The position numbers and the translations under genes were made by a program. Shown in pieces: positions 8,783-17,673 of a DNA stretch of 64,000 nt. Under the pieces are notes generated by a model. The model made no database searches, was not told the origin of the DNA, and saw only the letters and a list, made by a program, of their open reading frames with translations. The stretch covers positions 2,084,001-2,148,000 of the forward strand of contig NC_011772.1 of NCBI RefSeq assembly GCF_000021305.1, given 5' to 3'. Origin of the DNA: Bacillus cereus G9842. GTDB taxonomy: Bacteria > Bacillota > Bacilli > Bacillales > Bacillaceae_G. The stretch's first letter is position 1. Each line of letters opens with the position of its first letter.

Positions 8783-8893
8783 AGAAAACACCCTTTATCC
8801 CGCAATTTGCGGACAGTAAAACTCCCACCTCAAAATTTAGCTGGAGCAAAGAGGTTAGGTAACGGGCTGTCCGTAAAAGCCTTCACTATAGGA
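8783..8893 (-). promoter_or_regulatory. Structured leader upstream of the small membrane ORF
   Basis: Read on the minus strand, CGGACAG pairs with CTGTCCG about 55 bases later, enclosing AACCTC / GAGGT and CTCC / GGAG pairings. A second hairpin, CCGCAAATTGCGG, follows just before the AAAGGGTG RBS. The block is more GC-rich and more structured than its surroundings. It could be an RNA leader or an interspersed repeat unit of the B. cereus group; no known class is recognised. Confidence 0.4.
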
Positions 8894-8935
8894 TTTTCTA
8901 TATTATATGTTAGATGTAGAAAATCAGTCGCTACG

Positions 8936-9910
8936 TTACACATGTAAAGTTTCAATTTTTTCATTTATTTGCTTATCATTTGTTGCGTTACTATAAATAA
9001 AAGTTTGGCCTAAAAAGAGTACATGCAGTTGTTCCCATGGTAACATGCGCAAATTCCAATTATTTCGAAGTCTAGTTATTGCTTCACGAGGTGTTTCATC
9101 GGCGAGTGCAAATGCTCCGTAATGCATCGGTATAAAATGAGTAGCGTTTAAATCTAAATAAGCTTGCACAGCCTCTTCAGGTGAAACATGAGATACTTTC
9201 ATAAACCATTCTGGTTCATAAGCGCCAATGGGCATAAGAGCAATATCAATTAAAAAGCGTTCACCAATTTCTTTGAAACCTTGGAAATAGCCACTGTCGC
9301 CACAAAAATATATGGTTTCCATAGTCGTTTCATTATCAATAATCCATCCCCCCCAGTGAGACGTATTCATATCAAATAAGAATCTTCTCGTCCAGTGCTG
9401 AGCAGGTACGAAGTGAAAAGAAACTTCGTTAATTATCGTACTTTCCCACCATTTATACTCTTCTACATGTTTAAATTTCTTACGAGTAAATAATTTTTTT
9501 AATCCGATAGGTACAAGGTATAGAACATCATCATTCAACTGACGAAGAGTTGAAAAATCTAAATGATCATAATGACCATGTGAAATAAGGACAATATCAA
9601 TTTTAGGTAGTGCTTCTATAGAGAGTCCAGGTTCTGTAAGTCTTGGAACTAGCTTTAATTTATTGGCCCATACTGGATCTGTTAATATATTAAGTCCATT
9701 CGTTTGGATAAGAAAAGTAGAATGCCCAATCCATGTGACAGTCGTTTTTTTTACATTACTTTGCAAAAATGCACTTTGTTTAACGGGTGATTGTTCTACT
9801 AAGAAAGAAAAATCTTTTTTGTTTTGCTTTCGTTCTTTACGCCAGCGTAAAAAAGAGCGAATTGATTTTTTTGTACTAACATTATCCATATTTTCATAGC
9901 GCTTTGCCAT
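8936..9910 (-). CDS. MBL-fold metal-dependent hydrolase (NAPE-PLD/UlaG-like)
   Basis: Metallo-beta-lactamase superfamily hydrolase. The start at 9910 follows AGGTG with a 6-base gap; codons upstream in the same frame lack an RBS. The metal-binding motif is H111-G-H113-Y-D115-H116, with further ligands in FCGDSGYF and the C-terminal FIPMHYGAFAL. The overall pattern, with WIGHSTFLIQTNGLNILTDPVW and an extended N-terminus, resembles the N-acyl-phosphatidylethanolamine phospholipase D / L-ascorbate-6-phosphate lactonase group. The substrate is unknown. It stands alone. Confidence 0.85.
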   Translation of the reverse strand: MAKRYENMDNVSTKKSIRSFLRWRKERKQNKKDFSFLVEQSPVKQSAFLQSNVKKTTVTWIGHSTFLIQTNGLNILTDPVWANKLKLVPRLTEPGLSIEALPKIDIVLISHGHYDHLDFSTLRQLNDDVLYLVPIGLKKLFTRKKFKHVEEYKWWESTIINEVSFHFVPAQHWTRRFLFDMNTSHWGGWIIDNETTMETIYFCGDSGYFQGFKEIGERFLIDIALMPIGAYEPEWFMKVSHVSPEEAVQAYLDLNATHFIPMHYGAFALADETPREAITRLRNNWNLRMLPWEQLHVLFLGQTFIYSNATNDKQINEKIETLHV

Positions 9911-10245
9911 GAACATCACCTCATTTAAAATCGTTGTATTTGTATTGTACCGAAATGTTGTTAAGGAATACAGTGTAAAACATGGATTAATGTTTAAGGA
10001 ATTGTTAAAAAATAGGGAAAGGTATTTACAAAAGTAACAATAAAAATAGTTTTATCACTTCTATTTATAGAAATAATAGTAAAAAAATATATTTTGTCTA
10101 GTAATTCGCTTGAAATAAAGAAGTAACATACGTAAATTCGTACGATTTCGTGAACAAATGTAGTAAACAATTTTCTCGTAGTGTTAACTTTTGTTATTAT
10201 AAACATAACCTATTTAAATTTAGGATAGAGAAAAGAGGTTTATAA
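9911..10245. other. Divergent intergenic region
   Basis: An AT-rich stretch between the hydrolase (minus) and ypmQ (plus). It must hold both promoters; a TATTATAAAC-like -10 at about 10193 fits ypmQ. A short imperfect dyad around CTATTTATAGAAATAATAG (10061-10079) is seen. No convincing ORF lies here. Confidence 0.4.
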
Positions 10246-10833
10246 ATGAAGCGTTATCAAAAAATAATTGGTCTTATGGTTGTATTTTGTCTCTTTGTAC
10301 TTGCAGGATGTAGTGGATCAGGTTCAAAGCTTCGTAAACCATTGAATTGGGATTTAGAAACTTTCCAATTTACAAATCAAGATGGAAAGCAATTTGGTAC
10401 AAAAGATTTAAAAGGGAAAGTTTGGGTTGCAGATTTTATGTTCACAAATTGTCAAACAGTTTGTCCACCAATGACTGCAAATATGGCCAAGCTGCAAAAG
10501 ATGGCAAAAGAAGAGAAGATAGACGTTCAGTTTGTTTCATTTAGTGTAGATCCAGACCTTGATAAACCAGAAAATCTGAAAGCATTTATTCAAAAGTTTA
10601 CAGAGGATACTAGTAACTGGAATTTATTAACGGGATATTCGTTAGAAGATATTACAAAGTTTTCAAAAGATAATTTCCAATCACTTGTAGATAAGCCGGA
10701 GAACGGTCAGGTCATGCATGGTACATCATTTTATTTAATTGATCAAAACGGAAAAGTAATGAAAAAGTATAGTGGCATTAGTAATACGCCATACGAAGAC
10801 ATTATACGTGATATGAAGCGATTAGTGGATTAA
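10246..10833 (+). CDS. ypmQ: SCO1/SenC copper chaperone lipoprotein
   Basis: Thioredoxin-fold protein that delivers copper to the CuA site of cytochrome c oxidase on the outer membrane face. The signal peptide ends in the lipobox LAGC (Cys22). Copper ligands are C69 and C73 in NCQTVCPP and H158 in VMHGTSFYLID. The sequence and 195-residue length match B. subtilis YpmQ. It is preceded by AAAGAGG. Its terminator is shared with the convergent hsp20 gene. Confidence 0.93.
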   Translation: MKRYQKIIGLMVVFCLFVLAGCSGSGSKLRKPLNWDLETFQFTNQDGKQFGTKDLKGKVWVADFMFTNCQTVCPPMTANMAKLQKMAKEEKIDVQFVSFSVDPDLDKPENLKAFIQKFTEDTSNWNLLTGYSLEDITKFSKDNFQSLVDKPENGQVMHGTSFYLIDQNGKVMKKYSGISNTPYEDIIRDMKRLVD

Positions 10834-10864
10834 AAATAAGGGTGCATAGCACCCTTATTTTTTT
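10834..10864. terminator. Bidirectional terminator between ypmQ and hsp20
   Basis: AAATAAGGGTGC / GCACCCTTATTT hairpin with A and T tracts. Confidence 0.88.
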
Positions 10865-10867
10865 GCA

Positions 10868-11329
10868 TTAGTCTATGGATAAAATGTCATGTTGTTGGGG
10901 AAGTTTCGGCGCCCGAATTTCTAATACGCCGTTTTGATAAGAAGCTTTTGCTGCTTTTTTATTAATTGAATACGGCAACTTAATCAATCTTGATGCTTCT
11001 GAAATGGAACGTTCTCGGCGATAATAGTTATGGGATGTTTCTTCTTCCTCTTCGAGTATCTCTTCTTTTACAGAGACTTTTAAGTATTCACTTTGTATTT
11101 CAATTTGGATTTGCTCTTTTTGTATACCTGGTAGTTCAGCTGTAACAACGAGTTCTTCACCAACTTCATATAAATCTACAGGGAATGTTAATAAACGGTT
11201 TCCTTTTTGGAAAAAATGATTTAAATCAGCGATTACATTGCGAAGAGGTGTTTGCTCGAAGAAATCATCAATTTGCTTTAAGTAATTACGAACCGGTGGG
11301 CGAGAAGAATCTTTTTTTTCTTCACTCAT
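10868..11329 (-). CDS. Hsp20/alpha-crystallin small heat-shock protein
   Basis: ATP-independent holdase chaperone of 153 residues. The alpha-crystallin domain spans about 50-145 with FPVDLYEVGEELVVTAELPGIQKEQI and the closing beta-strand motif YQNGVLEIRAPK (A-x-x-x-N-G-V-L). The C-terminal tail carries LPQQHDILSID rather than a clean IXI motif. The ATG follows GGAGGGAATACC. No CIRCE element or other heat-shock operator is seen upstream. It resembles the spore-associated CotM/YocM-type proteins only in being a Bacillus Hsp20. Confidence 0.88.
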   Translation of the reverse strand: MSEEKKDSSRPPVRNYLKQIDDFFEQTPLRNVIADLNHFFQKGNRLLTFPVDLYEVGEELVVTAELPGIQKEQIQIEIQSEYLKVSVKEEILEEEEETSHNYYRRERSISEASRLIKLPYSINKKAAKASYQNGVLEIRAPKLPQQHDILSID

Positions 11330-11546
11330 GGTATTCCCTCCTAGAAATCAATTTGCAATATCATATGACAAAAGCGGAGAAAGGTGAGTGCCTAGTTTTC
11401 ATGTTTTCATAAAAAATTGTTAAAAATGTGAAATGGAGTGATTTTTTTATAGTTTTTGGTCGCCATATTCAGTTGATTATGCTAGTATAAATAGGGTTGA
11501 TATAGTAGTATAGAAACAGAATGAAAACCGAAAGAGGGTAAGAAGT

Positions 11547-13448
11547 ATGTGTGGTTTTGTAGGATGTTTATGTGAAAACCCTAGAGAGTTTTCAGAAACA
11601 GAAAAACATCAATTTGAAAATATGAACACGATGATTTTCCACCGTGGTCCAGATGACGAAGGATATTTTCGTGATGAACATGTACAATTTGGCTTCCGCC
11701 GTTTAAGTATCATTGACTTAGAGGCAGGACATCAGCCGCTAACTTATGAAAATGATCGATATGTAATTATTTTTAATGGTGAAATTTACAACTATGTAGA
11801 ATTACGTGAAATGTTACTTGAAAAAGGTGCAACGTTTGCAACGCAATCTGATACAGAAGTTATTATTGCATTGTATGCACATATGAAAGAAAAATGTGTA
11901 GACTACCTTCGTGGTATGTTTGCATTTATGATTTGGGATCGTGAAGAGAAGAAACTTTTCGGTGCACGTGACCACTTCGGTATTAAACCTCTATACATCG
12001 CACAGCAAGGTGATACTACATTCTTCGCATCTGAGAAGAAAAGTATTATGCATGTGATGGAAGATAAAGGCGTTAATCCAACGTCACTACAACATTATTT
12101 TACGTACCAATATGGCCCAGAGCCAGAAACATTAACAATTGATGTTAATAAAATCGAGCCTGGTCATTATTTCGTAAAAGAAATCGGTAAAGAGATGGAA
12201 ATCCATCGCTACTGGAAACCTTATTTCAATGCTTCAAGTGCAACGAAAGAGGAGCATATCCAAGCAATTCGTGATGTACTATATGATTCAGTAAAAGTGC
12301 ATATGCGTAGTGATGTACCAGTAGGTTCATTCTTATCTGGTGGTATCGATTCATCTATCATCGCTTCTATTGCAAGAGAAATGAATCCAAATCTTTTAAC
12401 ATTCTCTGTTGGTTTTGAGCAACGTGGTTTCAGTGAAGTTGATGTTGCAAAAGAAACTGCTGAGAAATTAGGCGTTAAAAACCATAACGTATTCATTTCA
12501 GCGAAAGAATTTATGGATGAGTTCCCAAAAATCATTTGGCATATGGATGATCCTTTAGCTGATCCAGCAGCTGTACCATTGTACTTCGTTGCTAAAGAAG
12601 CACGTAAACATGTAACAGTTGTTCTTTCAGGTGAAGGCGCAGACGAGCTATTTGGTGGTTATAACATTTACCGTGAGCCAAACTCACTAAAAATGTTCTC
12701 TTACATTCCTAGCCCAGGTAAGAGTGTTCTAAAAGCATTGAGTGGTGCTCTTAAAGAAGGATTTAAAGGTAAGAGCTTCCTAGAGCGTGGATGTACACCA
12801 ATTGAAGAGCGTTACTATGGAAATGCGAAAATCTTCCGTGAAGAAGAAAAAGCTGAATTAATGAAGTATTACAATGAAAGTGTTAACTATATGGATATCA
12901 CGAAACCATTGTATAACGAGATTAAAGATTATGATGATGTAAGTAAAATGCAGTACATTGACATGTTCACATGGTTACGCGGTGACATTTTATTAAAAGC
13001 TGATAAAATGACAATGGCAAACTCATTAGAACTTCGTGTACCGTTCTTAGATAAAGAAGTATTCGATGTTGCATCTAAAATTCCAACTGAACTTAAGATT
13101 GCTAACGGAACTACGAAAGCTATTTTACGTGAAGCAGCACGCGGAATCGTTCCAGATCACGTATTAGATCGTAAAAAACTTGGATTCCCAGTACCAATTC
13201 GTCACTGGTTAAAAGACGAAATGCATGATTGGGCTATAAATATTATAAACGAAAGTAAGACAGAGCATTTAATCGACAAACAGTATGTATTAAACTTACT
13301 GGAAGCACATTGTGCAGATAAAGGCGATTATAGCCGTAAAATTTGGACTGTACTTGCGTTTATGGTATGGCACCAAATTTATGTTGAGCATAAATACGAT
13401 ACGAACAAGTTCCATGAAGAAACAAAACGTGCGTATAGCTTAGTGTAA
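11547..13448 (+). CDS. asnB: Asparagine synthetase (glutamine-hydrolysing)
   Basis: Converts aspartate, glutamine and ATP to asparagine. The mature N-terminus is Cys2 (MCGFVG), the nucleophile of the class II glutaminase domain (2 to about 200, with HRGPDDEGYF and FNGEIYNYVELR). The synthetase domain has the PP-loop SFLSGGIDSS, then SGEGADELFGGYN and MANSLELRVPFLDK. The length of 633 and the sequence are very close to B. subtilis AsnB; AsnO is the main alternative name because it belongs to the same family. No T-box leader is visible in the 130 bases upstream. It has its own terminator. Confidence 0.94.
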   Translation: MCGFVGCLCENPREFSETEKHQFENMNTMIFHRGPDDEGYFRDEHVQFGFRRLSIIDLEAGHQPLTYENDRYVIIFNGEIYNYVELREMLLEKGATFATQSDTEVIIALYAHMKEKCVDYLRGMFAFMIWDREEKKLFGARDHFGIKPLYIAQQGDTTFFASEKKSIMHVMEDKGVNPTSLQHYFTYQYGPEPETLTIDVNKIEPGHYFVKEIGKEMEIHRYWKPYFNASSATKEEHIQAIRDVLYDSVKVHMRSDVPVGSFLSGGIDSSIIASIAREMNPNLLTFSVGFEQRGFSEVDVAKETAEKLGVKNHNVFISAKEFMDEFPKIIWHMDDPLADPAAVPLYFVAKEARKHVTVVLSGEGADELFGGYNIYREPNSLKMFSYIPSPGKSVLKALSGALKEGFKGKSFLERGCTPIEERYYGNAKIFREEEKAELMKYYNESVNYMDITKPLYNEIKDYDDVSKMQYIDMFTWLRGDILLKADKMTMANSLELRVPFLDKEVFDVASKIPTELKIANGTTKAILREAARGIVPDHVLDRKKLGFPVPIRHWLKDEMHDWAINIINESKTEHLIDKQYVLNLLEAHCADKGDYSRKIWTVLAFMVWHQIYVEHKYDTNKFHEETKRAYSLV

Positions 13449-13452
13449 TTAG

Positions 13453-13490
13453 AAAAACCTTAAGATCGCATACGGTCTTAAGGTTTTTTT
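13453..13490 (+). terminator. Terminator after asnB
   Basis: AAAAACCTTAAGA and TCTTAAGGTTTTTTT hairpin. Confidence 0.9.
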
Positions 13491-13541
13491 CATAAATAGG
13501 AAGTATTATTGATACAATAATAGTAAAAGGATGGACAACAT

Positions 13542-13901
13542 ATGATTACGTTTGAGAAAGTTACTATAGAAAATGAAAGCGTTGTTAAAGAAATGTTTAA
13601 ATCGCATAGTTTAGGTGAGAAAAAGGTACAGTATTGTGTGAAAGTTGATGATACATATATTGGTGTAATAGATTATAGTGTTCAAGAGGAACGAGCTGTT
13701 TTATCACAGCTAATTATTCATTTTGATTACCAAGGTTATGGTTATGGTACAAATACGTATTTTACATTTGAAGAAATGATGAAACAAAGAAATGTGAAAG
13801 AAATAAAAGTGCTACAAGAGGAATTAACAGAAAAAGCGCATTCTTTCATAGAGAGTTTTGGCTTTACTTCAGAAGATGGAGCGTATGTGAAGAAAATATA
13901 A
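13542..13901 (+). CDS. Small GNAT family N-acetyltransferase
   Basis: A 119-residue protein with a compact GNAT core: a beta-strand hairpin (IGVIDYSVQEERAVLSQLIIHFDYQG), the acetyl-CoA loop QGYGYGTNTYFTFEEMMKQ, and the C-terminal KVLQEELTEKAHSFIESFGFTSEDGAYVKKI. The substrate is unknown. AAAGGA precedes the ATG. The next gene begins 45 bases after its stop, so the two may be cotranscribed. Confidence 0.75.
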   Translation: MITFEKVTIENESVVKEMFKSHSLGEKKVQYCVKVDDTYIGVIDYSVQEERAVLSQLIIHFDYQGYGYGTNTYFTFEEMMKQRNVKEIKVLQEELTEKAHSFIESFGFTSEDGAYVKKI

Positions 13902-13946
13902 CGATGATTATTTATGCGATACAATAAATATAAGGCAGGTGGATGT

Positions 13947-14282
13947 ATGACAATGACTTCTGGTCTTGTATTAATTGGAGGGTGCTTTATAGTAGCAGAA
14001 CTATGTCATATAATCATTCGGAAAAGAATGATTAAGAAAAGAAAGCCGTATGAATTACAATACGTCCCTGTCTTTTTCATTATATTTTGTATGCTTAGTA
14101 CATTACAAAATATAATGAACTTTCCACCACTTGTGAATGTTTTTTTAAAGTTCGGTTTACTTTATAGTGGTGTTGGAATAGTACTTTTATTTATTTTATT
14201 TTGCATACGTTATATTCACTATCAATCGTATATATTTATTTTAAATTGGTTAAAACAAGATGATAGAAACCGCCTTACATAA
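13947..14282 (+). CDS. Hypothetical membrane protein with three helices
   Basis: The ATG at 13947 is chosen because AGGTGG lies just upstream. It gives 111 residues with hydrophobic segments at about 6-20, 42-60 and 72-95 and a basic loop (RKRMIKKRKP) after the first. No domain is recognised. It follows the acetyltransferase gene and has its own terminator. Confidence 0.6.
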   Translation: MTMTSGLVLIGGCFIVAELCHIIIRKRMIKKRKPYELQYVPVFFIIFCMLSTLQNIMNFPPLVNVFLKFGLLYSGVGIVLLFILFCIRYIHYQSYIFILNWLKQDDRNRLT

Positions 14283-14294
14283 GGCGGTTTTTTT
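14267..14294 (+). terminator. Terminator overlapping the end of the membrane-protein gene
   Basis: AAACCGCCTTA / TAAGGCGGTTTTTTT hairpin; the stop codon lies in its left half. Confidence 0.9.
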
Positions 14295-14384
14295 ATTTGT
14301 GATTGTAACAGAACTTGTACATTTCACATAAAATAGGACGAGTAGCAATGCTAACATATTACAAGAAAGGGGCGGGGTAGTAAA

Positions 14385-15371
14385 ATGAAACTTGTTATAG
14401 ACGCAGGGCACGGTGGATATGATTCTGGTGCTGTTGGTAATGGCTTAGTAGAAAAAAACTTAACGCTTCAAATTGCTAGACGCGTTCGAGATATTTTAAC
14501 GGTAAATTACCCAATTACAATTAAAATGACACGTGATAGTGACGTGTTTATTTCCTTATCGGAACGTGCTAATATTGCTAATGCTTTTGGTGCGGATTAT
14601 TTTATTTCATTTCATATTAATAGCGGCGGGGGTACAGGTTTTGAAAGCTATATTTATAATGCGTTATCCAACAGCAGCACTGCATATGCAAAGCAACAAA
14701 AGATGCATACAGCAGTAAATCCTGTATTAACAAAATACGGTCTTCGTGATCGAGGAGCAAAAAAAGAAAATTATGCGGTATTAAGAGAAACCGCAATGGA
14801 TGCAATTTTAACTGAGACTGCCTTTATTGATACAACGTTTGATGCAAATTTATTAAAAAATCCACAATTTATTGAAGATCTAAGTCAAGCGTATGCAAAT
14901 GGAATAGCGGCTATTTTTGGAGTAGCTCCAAATCCACAACCTCCAAACCCACAACCGACACCTCAAACGAAGGGAATCGCTTATATCCTTGGGAAAAATG
15001 TAAATTTAAGAAATGGTCCATCAACTTCTTCCTCAGTTATTCGTCAATTAAATTCTCCAGAATCTTACGTTGTATATCAGGAAAGTAACGGATGGTTAGA
15101 TTTGGGGAATGGACAATGGGTGTATAATGATCCTTCTTACATTAATTTTGTAAAGACAAGCAATAGTGATGGAAGTCCGATTGGGGTTGCATATATACAA
15201 GGGATGAATGTAAATTTAAGAAGTGGTCCATCAACTACATCTGCAGTTATCCGTCAATTAAATCCTCCAGAATCTTATTTAGTATATATAAATGAAAATG
15301 GCTGGTTAAACCTTGGTGGAAATCAGTGGGTATATAATGATCCATCGTATATTAAGTATACTCAATATTAG
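14385..15371 (+). CDS. N-acetylmuramoyl-L-alanine amidase with two SH3b repeats
   Basis: Zinc amidase that cuts the bond between MurNAc and L-Ala. The Amidase_3 domain (about 1-180) has H9 in VIDAGHGG, E23, a second His in ISFHINSGGG, and the catalytic Glu in LTETAFID. A Pro-rich linker (PNPQPPNPQPTPQ) leads to two bacterial SH3 repeats of about 65 residues each, both containing VNLRNGPS or VNLRSGPS and VYNDPSYI. There is no signal peptide, as in CwlC/CwlV-type enzymes that lyse the mother cell, or as in phage endolysins. No phage genes or holin are adjacent, so a sporulation-stage role is the better guess. Confidence 0.88.
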   Translation: MKLVIDAGHGGYDSGAVGNGLVEKNLTLQIARRVRDILTVNYPITIKMTRDSDVFISLSERANIANAFGADYFISFHINSGGGTGFESYIYNALSNSSTAYAKQQKMHTAVNPVLTKYGLRDRGAKKENYAVLRETAMDAILTETAFIDTTFDANLLKNPQFIEDLSQAYANGIAAIFGVAPNPQPPNPQPTPQTKGIAYILGKNVNLRNGPSTSSSVIRQLNSPESYVVYQESNGWLDLGNGQWVYNDPSYINFVKTSNSDGSPIGVAYIQGMNVNLRSGPSTTSAVIRQLNPPESYLVYINENGWLNLGGNQWVYNDPSYIKYTQY

Positions 15372-15395
15372 GAATTAAAATGATAATGCAATATG

Positions 15396-15436
15396 GATGC
15401 GTATCTTTGTTATGTATAACTCAGATACGCATTGTA
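15396..15436 (+). terminator. Hairpin downstream of the amidase
   Basis: ATGCGTATCT and AGATACGCAT pair around a 16-base loop. There is no T run, so termination is uncertain. Confidence 0.45.
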
Positions 15437-15581
15437 ATAACAACATAAATTTTCATACTTATACACTATATGTTAAAAAGAAACATTAGAAAAGCCAATA
15501 GAATCGAAATGGTATATATTAAAAAAGTTTTCTGATATACATTGACAATGTATGTAGTATACATTAATCTTTAATTGTTAA

Positions 15582-15596
15582 TGATAATCGATTTCA
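15582..15596 (+). promoter_or_regulatory. Fur box upstream of the siderophore-binding gene
   Basis: TGATAAT-C-GATTTCA fits the 7-1-7 Fur consensus: left arm 7/7, right arm 4/7. It lies 14 bases upstream of the ATG, downstream of a TTGACA-containing promoter region, as expected for iron repression. Confidence 0.7.
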
Positions 15597-15610
15597 TCTA
15601 GGGAGGACAT

Positions 15611-16573
15611 ATGATACATACTAAAAAACTAATTATGTTCTGCATTATGATACTCATGGTTGTAATTGCAGGATGTAGTAAAGAAGAGAAAAAAGAAAAT
15701 GATATATCAGCTAAAGCAAAAGATTCATATACGGTCAAGCATGCAATGGGCGAAACGACAGTAAATGGTACACCTAAAAAAGTTGTTGTTTTAACAAATG
15801 AAGGTGCAGAGGCTCTCCTAGCTGTGGGCGTAACGCCAGTGGGGACTACGAAACCACGTGCTGGTGATGAATGGTACCCTCATGTAGCGAAAGAATTAAA
15901 AAATACGGAAGTTGTAGGAACTGAACGTGATATTAATTTAGAAGCAGTAATGAAGCTTAAGCCAGATTTAATTATCGGAAATAAAATGCGTCACGAAAAA
16001 ATATATGATCAGCTAAAAGAAATCGCACCAACTGTTTATGCAGAAACATTACGCGGTGATTGGAAAGAAAACTTTACGCTTTATACAAAAGCTGTAAATA
16101 AAGAAAAAGAAGGGCAAAAAGCTCTTGATGATTATAAAAAACGTATTGAAGGAATGAAAGAGAAGTTAGGCGATAAATTGAATTCTAAAGTTTCTATTAT
16201 TCGTTTCGTGCCAGGTGATGTTCGTATTTATCAAAAAAACTCATTCTCGGGAGTTGTTTTAAATGATATTGGATTTAAACGACCACCATTACAAGATAAA
16301 GATGATTTTGCGATAAAAGGAATTACAAAAGAGCAAATTCCAAATATGGACGGGGACTACTTATTTTATTTCACGTCTGATAAAGATGCAGATAAGAATA
16401 ATGAAGGAAATTCGTTAGCAAAGGAATGGACAGAAGATCCACTCTTTAAGCAACTACAGGCTTCTAAAAATAATAAAGTATTCCAAGTGGATGAAGTAAT
16501 CTGGAATACAGCAGGCGGTATTAAAGCTGCGAATCTTATGTTAGATGATATTGAAAAATATTTCCTTAAATAA
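15611..16573 (+). CDS. Iron-siderophore ABC transporter substrate-binding lipoprotein
   Basis: Surface lipoprotein that captures a ferric siderophore for ABC import. Lipobox IAGC (Cys22). The periplasmic-binding fold of the FhuD/FecB/YfiY type shows KKVVVLTNEGAEALLAVGVTPVGTTKP, LEAVMKLKPDLIIGNKMRHEKIYDQLKEIAPTV, a long central helix and the C-terminal VIWNTAGGIKAANLMLDDIEKYF. GGGAGG precedes the ATG, and a Fur box lies just upstream. No permease or ATPase is adjacent, so it must share a transporter encoded elsewhere. The exact siderophore cannot be told. Confidence 0.88.
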   Translation: MIHTKKLIMFCIMILMVVIAGCSKEEKKENDISAKAKDSYTVKHAMGETTVNGTPKKVVVLTNEGAEALLAVGVTPVGTTKPRAGDEWYPHVAKELKNTEVVGTERDINLEAVMKLKPDLIIGNKMRHEKIYDQLKEIAPTVYAETLRGDWKENFTLYTKAVNKEKEGQKALDDYKKRIEGMKEKLGDKLNSKVSIIRFVPGDVRIYQKNSFSGVVLNDIGFKRPPLQDKDDFAIKGITKEQIPNMDGDYLFYFTSDKDADKNNEGNSLAKEWTEDPLFKQLQASKNNKVFQVDEVIWNTAGGIKAANLMLDDIEKYFLK

Positions 16574-16577
16574 ATGA

Positions 16578-16614
16578 TAAAATACATCACTTTTACGAAG
16601 TGATGTATTTTTTG
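16578..16614 (+). terminator. Terminator after the siderophore-binding gene
   Basis: AAAATACATCACTT / AAGTGATGTATTTTTT hairpin. Confidence 0.9.
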
Positions 16615-16699
16615 TTCGTGAAAATACAGAAAATTCCTTCTTTAAGGGTGACATAAGTTGTACAATAAAATCAATCATGTGATAAAGGAGTGGGGAAGA

Positions 16700-17575
16700 A
16701 TGAAAGCTACTCATAAAGAGTGGATCTTGTTTAATGGGAGAATGATTAATACGAAGGAAGAACAGCCGATGGTCGCATTAGAAGAGCGCGGCTTCCAATT
16801 TGGTGATGGTATTTATGAAGTATTTAGACTATACGATGGCAAGCCTCATTTATTAGATTTACATTTGGAACGATTCTTTAACTCTATGGCAGAAATAAAA
16901 CTAATTCCACCATTTACGAAGGAAGAATTAGTGGAAGAGTTACATCAAATGATTGAAAAAAATCAATTTCAAGAAGATGGGAATGTATATTTACAAATAT
17001 CAAGAGGTGCACAACCACGCAATCATGTATATGAATCAGATTTACAACCGACATATTTTGCAAATCTTGTTTCGTTCCCAAGACCAGTTGCTTCAATGAA
17101 GGCAGGGATTAAGGTAACGGTAGAAGAGGACATCAGGTGGAAGTTTTGCCATATAAAATCATTAAATCTTTTACCAAATATCATGATTAAAAATAAAATA
17201 AATGAACAAGGGTATCAAGAAGCAATATTAGTACGAGATGGCATTGTGACTGAAGGGTGTCATTCGAATTTCTTTATGGTGAAAAATAATAAATTGATTA
17301 CACATCCGGCTGACAATTTCATTCTACAGGGCATTACGCGGCACTATGTTATTACATTAGCGAAAGAGTTACATATCGAAGTAGAGGAACGAGAGTTTTC
17401 ATTACAAGAAGTATATGAGGCTGATGAGTGCTTCTTTACAGCGACGCCGCTTGAAATATTCCCAGTCGTTCAAATTGGTGATGAACAGTTTGGAAACGGC
17501 GAAAGAGGACCAATTACAAAGAAACTCCAAGTGGCATATGAAGAAAGTATTAGATTGTTTAAAGTTATGAACTAA
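16700..17575 (+). CDS. dat: D-amino acid aminotransferase
   Basis: PLP enzyme of fold type IV, most likely interconverting D-Ala and alpha-ketoglutarate with pyruvate and D-Glu for wall synthesis. The ATG at 16700 follows AAGGAGTGGGG; the frame upstream to 16658 lacks an RBS. Motifs are GFQFGDGIYEVFR at the N-terminus, the PLP lysine in CHIKSLNLLPN, and EGCHSNFFMVKNNKLITHP binding the cofactor phosphate. A branched-chain aminotransferase or aminodeoxychorismate lyase of the same fold is the alternative. B. cereus-group genomes have a second dat gene. Confidence 0.85.
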   Translation: MKATHKEWILFNGRMINTKEEQPMVALEERGFQFGDGIYEVFRLYDGKPHLLDLHLERFFNSMAEIKLIPPFTKEELVEELHQMIEKNQFQEDGNVYLQISRGAQPRNHVYESDLQPTYFANLVSFPRPVASMKAGIKVTVEEDIRWKFCHIKSLNLLPNIMIKNKINEQGYQEAILVRDGIVTEGCHSNFFMVKNNKLITHPADNFILQGITRHYVITLAKELHIEVEEREFSLQEVYEADECFFTATPLEIFPVVQIGDEQFGNGERGPITKKLQVAYEESIRLFKVMN

Positions 17576-17583
17576 TATTGAAG

Positions 17584-17613
17584 AAAAAAGCTGATATTCC
17601 TTCAGCTTTTTTT
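17584..17613 (+). terminator. Terminator after dat
   Basis: AAAAAAGCTGA / TCAGCTTTTTTT hairpin. Confidence 0.88.
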
Positions 17614-17673
17614 CATGATATAATTCAAGCGTAGGACAAGATTTGAAAACGCTGTAAAAAGGGGATTTAATGT

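Noticed and set aside
11413..11546. T-box leader ahead of asnB
   Set aside because: No T-box core sequence or antiterminator hairpin is seen in this short stretch.
14385..15371. Prophage lysis module
   Set aside because: Only the amidase resembles a lysin; no holin, tail, integrase or attachment site is visible nearby.
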